A stretch of 64,000 bases of DNA from Diphasiastrum complanatum (lineage: Eukaryota > Streptophyta > Lycopodiopsida > Lycopodiales > Lycopodiaceae), in contig CM055097.1 of NCBI GenBank assembly GCA_029204225.1, positions 70,558,252 through 70,622,251 on the forward strand, written 5' to 3'. Every line of letters begins with the position of its first letter. Within the stretch, counting starts at the first letter, position 1. The position numbers were made by a program, and so were the translations under genes. The notes beneath the pieces were generated by a model. That model had not been told where the DNA came from. It worked only from the letters and a program-made list of their open reading frames with translations, and made no database searches. Shown piece after piece: positions 48,701 to 57,700 of this stretch.

Positions 48701-51700
48701 TCGATATCATCAGTGAGGTTATAGAGGAGGTTGGCCCTACCAACGTAGTGCAGGTTGTCACTGTCAATGCAAGTAATTGCGTGCACATGTCTTACTTGCT
48801 ACAGCAGCAGTACCTTGCTATTGTATGGACCCCTTGTGCTGCACATAGCATTGATCTTATATTGGGGGATATTGGCTGCTTGCCCTGGGTCCGCACGATA
48901 GCTGATATGGCCCTTGCCGTGGTGACATTTATCACCTGGAAGAGGCGTGCCCTTGCCCTTTTTCGCACCTTCAGTTCACTAGATTTGAAGAAACCAGCTC
49001 CCACACGTTTTGCATTCGACCTAGTTGTCATGCATAGGCTTATTAGGGTCAGACTTCAGTTCTCAGACACATGGCCACTAGTGTTGCATTTAGGGAGCTT
49101 CCTTTCTCCAATAGGCCTGATGGTTTGAGATTTTTGAGGATTGTATTTGACAATGATTTTTGGTGTCAGGCTGAGAGCATTACATCTGTGATGAGTCCGT
49201 TCTACCATGTTCTATGGTTAGTTGACAGTGAGGGCAACACTATGGGCCTTATCTACGAGTTCATGGACAGAATTGGACAGCTTGATCGAAAGGGGTGATC
49301 AATCCCTTGGCCCACCATCCCCAATTTTTAGACTCTTCTAAGCCTTCGTTATAGACTTATGGAAAAACGTTCATTGTAGACTTGGAAAAGCCTTCTTACG
49401 GTACCATTCATAAGCTTTCAAATTTTTGGTCTTGTTTCTCAGGTACTTACTCACATACCTTTAAGAAAGGTTAGATGTGAAATCGTGCTATTCAAAAATG
49501 GTTCATCAGTTACTGGTTGTTAGAGCCTTTACTCCCTATCTTGGTTATTTACAGTTTTCAGAGACACATGTCCGTTTTGTAATTATTGTAATTATTGAAA
49601 TGGCTGTCACCGGCCTGTGGTGACTTTTGTAAGTAAATTGTAAATAAACTGTAATTAGTTGGCATTGGACCTCAGAGAATCATGCTTAGCTTTGGCATGG
49701 GGTACTTGGTCATTTATGAGGAGTGGCTGGACTGACCTCCTAAAAAGTAGGAGGGTTGACTATTCAACGGGACACGTTTCATATGCTCATTGGGACACTT
49801 GGTCCAGTGAATGAGTGACACATGTCAGGTTGACCGGTCAAACATGACACGTGTTACATGCTCACTGGGACACTTCGTCCAGTGTATGAGTGGCACATGC
49901 CAGCCTACTCACTTGCCTATGTGTCAGAGTACTGCCAAGTGGCAAGTGTCGACTATGCATGGAATTGGCCATGTGTCGACGTTAGGAAAGGTCAGGGTTA
50001 AGGGGTGCTTGAGGATTGTGCATAAGTGAGCCTAGAGAGAGGCACTCCTCATCATAATCTATGCAGCCAAGGTTGGGAGGAGACAAGGTAGCCAGCTCCA
50101 CCATGTTTCGTGTGCTCTGATGTCTGTGCATGCAGGGAAATTGGCAGGGATCGACATTGCTGATTGCTGCGCACGGGATAAGCTAGGTTTTAAGTGAAGT
50201 TTCAGATTTGGAGTCTGACACTGGTAGTCTGTAGACTAGTAGTAAGTACTTACAGTTGTCAGTTAGTAGTTACTATGTTTTGCAATGTGTTTGAAATTTT
50301 TTTACAGACCTACATGTTGTTTTTCCCCACTCCCAACACATGGTTCAATTTTTTTTCTAAGAACAAAAAAAAAAAATTGCAACGTTCTGATCCGGAACGT
50401 TGCTGAATTCTGGAACTCTCGTTCTGGAATGCAGCGTTTCGGAATGGGACTCATCTTAGGTGCATCCATGCAATGATCTCTTCCAAAAGTTTGCATGTCC
50501 ATCTTTTTCATGTTATAGGACTTGCATGAACCTGAACTCTCCTCCACCTTTTGCATGTCACTTTGCTTAAGTCTATTACCCTTCCATGTAAGCAAATCTT
50601 ATGATTATGCGACAATTTGACATGTTTTTGAAAACTAGTTGAATGATTTGTGAATGTTTGAACTCAAGAGAAGATTGTCCGCAGATTATAATTTGATACA
50701 CTTTTCAAGGTTTATCAAACCTTTAGAAACATTTGATGTATATGTAAGTGGCTTTTGCCAATTGGTCTTGCATAAGTAAAGATTCTTCCTTGTCCTCCCA
50801 TCATAGAGTTAATGAACCGTGTACGGTTCACCACGGTTCAGTGAACCGTACGGTTCTCAGAAAATTTTACCTGGAACCGTGGTGAACCGTACAGTTAATT
50901 TTAATTAATTATTTTTTCCCACCCCCAAAAATAGCCCAAAAATTTGCTTAAAAAATGCCAAAAAAAGCAGATTTGTAGGGAGTTTAGATTATATAGTCTA
51001 AATTATTTAATGGCCTTTTTTTTAAAAGCCAAATAAAGGCCAAAAAGTTGAAAAAATACCCAAATTGTTAAGAGAGAGAGAGAGGGAGATAGAGAGAGGG
51101 GGAGGCTATCATAGTAAACCATTTCATCAATGTACACAATGCACATCAACTAACCATCCATCTGGAAAACAAGTGAGATGCTCTGTATATAATCTCATCA
51201 TATAGAGCCCGCCACATACGGCTGGGGTCTGACCTCAAAAGAACACAGTATGAATGGAACATAAATGAACAACATGACAACATCTTCAACATGTCCTCAA
51301 AATGCCTGTGTGGCATCCGGATCATCAAAATCATCTAACTCATCCTCCTCTGTCACAGCCTGACTGAAGACATGTAAAACCTCTCCCTCAATCTGTGTCC
51401 TTGACAAAGTGATGCAAGATGCACCTCTGCCAGAGCCACGCGGCCTCCCTCCTTGTCTACATGCCACTGTCTGACTAGAACCTCTGCCTATCTTGGAACC
51501 CCCTGCCAGATCCTGGAGGCCTTCCTGGACGCCTCCAAGCTGGTGCTGTGGAAGCAGATATAGTAGGAGGTACCGCTGATGCAGGAATGGGCGTGGCACG
51601 AAATGCAGGCACCCTAAATGTAGGCGGAGTGTATGAATATGGCTGTACTGCAGGCTGGGCAAGGACAGCTCCTCGTGGATAGTAACCTGCTGGAAGAAGG

Positions 51701-54700
51701 GGTCTATGAGTGGAACCCTCTGGCATGGCAGGAGTAGGCCATGGTGCAGCTGCTGTAAGATGAGGTCAAGGTTGTACACCAATCGGAAAAGCTGGTGTAA
51801 CATGACGAGGTGGCCCAGGGAGGCGACGTGCAGGTGCCGGTGGTGGAATGTGGGGGGCAGCTGTATAAGTGGATGCAGCAACCGGAGTTGGTGGCTGAGG
51901 AGGAGGTACCATATGTGTCGGCGCTGTATGCTTGGGAGCTGTATGAGTAGGAGTCGTACGAGTGGCAGTCGTATGTGTACCAGCTGATGGTGCTGGATGC
52001 GGCTGAGTACGTGCATGTGGTGAGAGCCACCCTAGATCATCAATGTCATCCTCACCTTGTCCATACCAAAGGAGGTCTGACATGGTCCTCTGGCAAACAC
52101 GGCAGGTCCGATCTGCATCATCATCATGAACATCTGTAGGGGCCTGTGAATCTTGCACACCATCAATCCCTCCCACTGTGGCACAAGCATCTCCACCCTC
52201 TGCTGTATCCCCTGCAAAAGCGTCCTGTGCCATATGGTCAGCATCCCCAACATGTGCTGCATCCACTGTCTCTCTCTCTCATGTTGTATATCCTCTCTAG
52301 TGGATCAGGTTGATACACATCCTGCTCTGGTAGATCTGGCTCATACATCCCTGCCATCATCCTCTGTAATCGATCATCCTCCAGGCCATAGTCTAGGTCT
52401 CAAGCTCTGCGTCAAGCTCTGCCTCAGCCATGGTCTCCAACCCTGGAGCAGGAATACCCAAATCATCATCATCATCATCATCCTCATCCTCCTCATCAGC
52501 ACCCATGCCCCTTTCTGTCCCCTGGCCAGCACCTGTATCCTGATCATGACCCACTCTGTCCATCAATAACCGTCTAACCCGCATCATCTCTCTCTGTCTC
52601 TGCCGCAATGTCAACCACAACATCAGCCCTCGGCATGGGTATGGTGGAATCAGTGGGATCATCAACGCCTAGTAAACAATCCGAGGGCAACACCTCTAGA
52701 GGGTCCACAATAGATGCAAGTTTGTCACTCAACCTTGCATTGGTGTTGCAAAAAACCAGCCGTGTCATCTGTGCAATAGAAAGGCGATTACGCCTTTTCG
52801 TGTGGATTAATGAAAATGTGCTCTAGTTGCGCTCGCCTACACTAGAGGAGCAATCCTATTGACAATCATAAAACTCAAAAAAGCGCATAAGTTGATTTCA
52901 TCCATTTAACACACATCTTTAATCACATAGAATTTGGTGGTAAAGAAATACCTGTGATAGCACTCGAAAAGCCAGCTTTTGTAGAGCTGGGCATGCAGAA
53001 CCATAGAGGTTCCACCAAGTCACTGCTTTCTCCCGCCTGCTGGGATTTAGCGCTGCGTGACGGCCAAACACACCAACCTGCCTCTTGAAGGCAATGTACT
53101 ATGTCTCAACAACATCTATGTCAGTGAAGTGTCTGGCGGCTCCATCCAAGTATCTCAACCAATCCAAACCTAGCTCCATGTCTGATGCCTGCCGCTCAAA
53201 TAGCCACATGGGGTGCAACAGGTGGGCAACATCGTGAATCGGCCTATGGAACCAATTCCACCTGCGCTCCCAGATGTCCCGCAACACCACCATCTTGTTT
53301 CACATAGTTAATGACATGTCAATGAATAAATCCGAAGATGCGAAGATGAGAAGCAAAACCCCCGTCGCTGCATCCGCACCGGCCACCGCCTCCGCCTCCG
53401 CCACAGCCACCCCCACCCCCTCCGCCAGTACTCCCCATGGATCCACAGCCTCCACTGCTGCACCTACGCCTGTGCCACCACCATCAGATCTTCACAGTCC
53501 GTCCACATCCTCCGCTTCTGCACCTACACCTATGCCACCACCTCCAGATCCACATCGTCCATCCACATCCTCCCAGCCATCCACATCCCGAGGCACCAGA
53601 CAGATGTCCATGATGGGATCTTTCAGAGAGGGGCAGCACACCTTCCCTTTATCATGGCATCATCCCGCATCTTTCGAGAGGCTATCTCGAAAGTTGCAGT
53701 TTGCGGGCCCGGCTACACACCACCCACAGCCGACACACTACGCGGCCCTTTGCTCTAGGAGCGGGTTGCATCCGTCAGAGAGAGACTAGCCGCACTGCAG
53801 GAGGCTTGGGATAGATACGGTTGTTCCATCATGGCTGATGGGTGGACTGATCGTCGTAAACGTCCACTCATCAACGTGATTGTTTCTACTTGTTACGGTT
53901 CCATGTTCTTGCGCAGCATCGACGCCTCCGAGGCAGGGAGAGTGCATTTGGCCGAGTACATTTACGACATCATCCGCGCAGCGATAGGGGAGGTCGAGCC
54001 ACAACGTGTTGTCCAGGTACAATTTTCTTTCATTAGTTGCTTGGTCATTTACTGCTTAATGTTGATACAAAAGTTTTGCGTAGTTTTCGATTGATTGCAA
54101 TGTGTTTCCAAGCTGTGAACTGATCGTGTGAACGTATCGCGAAAGGTTGTGACGGACAATGCGTCTAATTGCCGCGGTATGGGGGAGCTTCTTATGGCAG
54201 AGTACCCCTCCATTCTGTGGACTCCATGTGCCGCACACTCACTGGACCTCCTCCTGCATTCCATTGGGCGCCTGCCTTGGGTCAGTGACATTCTCACTAG
54301 CGCACTTGAGGTTGTGGACTTCGTCACACGCAAGCGCCGCATGACTGCCCTTTTCCGCACATTCAGCAGGTAAGATGCTACTTATTTTATGGCTCGTTCA
54401 AGATGCTTCTTTTTTTTTGGCTCGTTTCATGTGTGTGTCTCATTCCGTTTGTCAATGCAGGCTCGACTTGAAGAAGCCCGCTCGCACCCGCTTCGCCTTC
54501 CAGTTCATAATGCTTGAGCGGCTACACAAGCTCAAGGGTGAGTTGTGGCGCATGGCTACTTCTGCAGAGTTCACCGCCATGGACCTGTCCACGACCCCAT
54601 AGGGCTTGGCCTTCCACGACATTTTCTTCATGGAGCCTTTCTGGGTGGATATGCAGTAGCTGATGGACGTCATACGCCCCATCTACTCTGTTTTGAGGCT

Positions 54701-57700
54701 CGTTGATCGTGAGGGGTGTACGATGGGCCTCAATTACGAGTTCATGGACCGCATAGGCGAGTCTCTCCAGCGTTCTGAGCTGGACCGTGCCAGGTATAAC
54801 TTTTTTCCGTCTCACCATCCTTTCTTCCATTTCGCACTCTGTTTCGTCTTGCTGCCACAACACGATGGTATGTAATTGTTGCCTCCACATGGTATGGTCC
54901 ACAGATTGGAGCCTATTAGGCGGTTGTGGCGGCGACGGTGGGATAAGTTTCATCGGCCCATTCACAGTGTGGCCCACATACTGCATCCGCTGTTTCAGAG
55001 TGAGAGGCAGTATGACGCTGCAGAGCTGCGTGCGGACTGGTTCTCATACATCCGCCTCCTTAGCAACGACACTGGTATCCACAGCAGGCTCGAGGAGCAG
55101 AGGCTCAGTTACAGGTAAACTCTTGCTCTGTCGTACTCTGTCGTTTGCTCAATTTCCCTGCGCGGGCTCAAGTGTACTCACACACATCGTTGCTCAACTG
55201 CAGGCACTGTCTGGGGCTGTTCGGCGAGGACCTTGCACATGTCCGAGAAAACAGGCTCTTGCCTGTATCATGGTGGGAGAGCTACGGCGCTGGACAGCAT
55301 GACCTAAGGACGCTCGCGTTCCGAGTCCTTTCACAGGTATGTTGTCTAATCTCATTCATCCAACCAGTTTTCGCATTTTCTCTTAAAGGTCGGTACTCAC
55401 TCGAGTGGTTGCCAATTAATGCACGACTGTTCTGCTTGCGTGTGCGAGCGGAACTGGTCAGCGTTCAGCCTTGTTCACACGAACAGGCGGAACCGTCTGA
55501 CGACTGAGCGATGCAATGACTTGGTGTACTGCAACACCAACACCAGGGTGGTTCGACGCATCACGGACAGCAGAAGGCGTACGCTCCCTACTCTTGCAGG
55601 TATATGTCTATGCTCTATCGTTTGCTTTCGTATTAGTTTAATACATTCAGTTTAATGCCCTCACGGTTGCTTCGGCTATTCTCACGAATGATTGACTTGT
55701 GCAGGTCAATCCCGATGAGTGCCTGGTTGCAGCGGCCGATCATGAGGCAGAGCCAAAGGTTGATCCAGATGTCCCGGTTAGCCCGAGCTGCCTCCTAGTT
55801 AGCCCGACGGCGGGCCGCCCTTTCCCTGACCATGATGAGCTATCGTCGTGTGAAGTTCATTCCAATCTGCTCATCCAAATCCAGCTCGACAGCGGGGGCG
55901 GGTGGCTCCGGTTCCGGATTTCTCCGCCGAGTCTGTCGCAACATCTCTGCAATGTCTACCTCTTGCCTCTGATGCCTTTTGTTGTGCCTTCGGACATCTT
56001 CCTCGAGCTTCCTCCTGGCTTCGCCCTCGGGCTTCGGTGGTATGCGCTCTGCCATCTCACGACGTCCTAATGCTCTCACAGTCTCTCACAGGCTCTCTCT
56101 GGCTCTCTCACAATGCCTCTCACAGCCTCTCACTGGCTCTCTCACAGCCTCGTGAGTGCCTATTTAACACCACAGTCTGTTCCCCCATGTGCAGTTGTTG
56201 ATGATCCCTCCATGTGCCATTGTACCTGCCCCCATTTGTTGCTCCCCCACGTGCTGCACTCCCATTGGCCCCATGGCCTGCTCCCCCACAGTGCCCATGT
56301 GCTACTGTACCTGCCCCCATGTGTAGCTCCCCCACGTGCTGCACTCCGATTGGGCCCGTGGTCTACTCCACCACAGTGCATGTGACATTGTACCTGCCCC
56401 GATTTGTTGCCTATGTGACGTTGTACCTCCCAAAACCCTAAACCTATCTCATGACATAGGGCCTATGTGATGGGATAGGTTTAGGGTTTAGGGTGATGAG
56501 ATGGTACTGTGTAGGTCTTGAACTTCCCTGTGTTGAATGACACTGTGGAGCATAAGTAATTATTAAGTTGTTGAGGTTCATCCGGGGAGCGCATCATTTA
56601 CCTGTATTTATATAATAGTATAATATAGATTCGTCAGGGAGAGAGAGATAGCGAGGGCACGAGTCTACAGAGTTTTGGAGACTCAAAAAATATAAATTGT
56701 TGCTCTTTCATGTCCGACTACAGAGATATCAGACATGGGAGGCATGGGGGCAGTGGTTAGGTTTGTTGCAAATTTTTTTGGATACCGTTTTCCTATTTTT
56801 TAACAGGAGGGGGCAGGTGGGTGCTAGACACCCTCTGATAATTAATTCCGGGGGCGGGGGGGGGGGGGGGGGGAGGGGTCATATATTGTTTTTATTTTGC
56901 TTTGGGGATGTGGGACAGTGAGGCCAAAGGCCTGTATTTTTTTTTTTTTTGAATTTTTTTTTTTTGAAAATGGGGGCACGCGGAGACATTCTGGTGCTGC
57001 TTGCTATGCAAACACCCAGAACAGAGGTTCAGATTGAAATTTTTTTGATCAAGCTTAGATCATCAAGAGCCATATTCTTGTCCCTTTGTAACTTCATGGC
57101 AATTTTGTTAGGTGCCCATGTCTTTCATGCTTTAGATTCACATTATTAAGCTGCTCTACTCGTCAATCGAATAGACATCTTCAGAACTTGAATCCCTATT
57201 CAGTCGTAGGGATTACCGCCATGCTTGCCTGCAACAATGATGTTTGATCATGTATCACAACACATGTGCCTTCAACAATGATGTTTGATCATGTATCGCA
57301 ACAAGACAGTTGAGCATGATCGACATCTTTTGGTAATGCTCTTGGACAAGTATCAAAATGACTACACGATTGACATCTTTTGGTAGTCCTCTTGCACGAT
57401 CATCAAAACTTACTGGAACTTTTTCACTGCCAATAACATTCAATATCCATCATATTGCAGGCAGACTTTTCAATCGTAAGTTACTGGTTTTTTTAGTTTT
57501 TTGTAAAAGAATCTGATTGGTCAACAGCAATTCTAATCTTTGTTGTCCCCTTGATATCTAAGCTGTAAACTTTTGAGTATGTATTATTGGCCTACTCCTC
57601 TTGAGCACCGACAAGGTGAGTAGGATTATTGTCCGTGCTATGCATGATGAAGTTGATGGTCTGAGACTTTTTTTGGGTGGACTCATAAGGTTGAAGTTTG

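Larger units (their letters stand above)
46640..49310 (+). mobile_element. hAT element, left half only (copy 3)
   Basis: The left end is a cluster of ACGGTTC/GAACCGT palindromic motifs (46653-46715), followed by a leader with GA-rich and TTAGGGTTTAG sequences, then a + strand transposase from the BED finger through [20 protein letters not shown]. The exons that should follow are not downstream; they occur in the minus sense at 53293-51297. A 703-bp solo LTR lies just beyond. The element is in uL4m intron 46217-58165. Confidence 0.8.

Noticed and set aside
51704-52030. Ser/Thr/Tyr-rich minus-strand frame
   Set aside because: It is an alternative frame of the Pro/Thr/His-rich transposase tail at 52266-51766 and has no independent signal.
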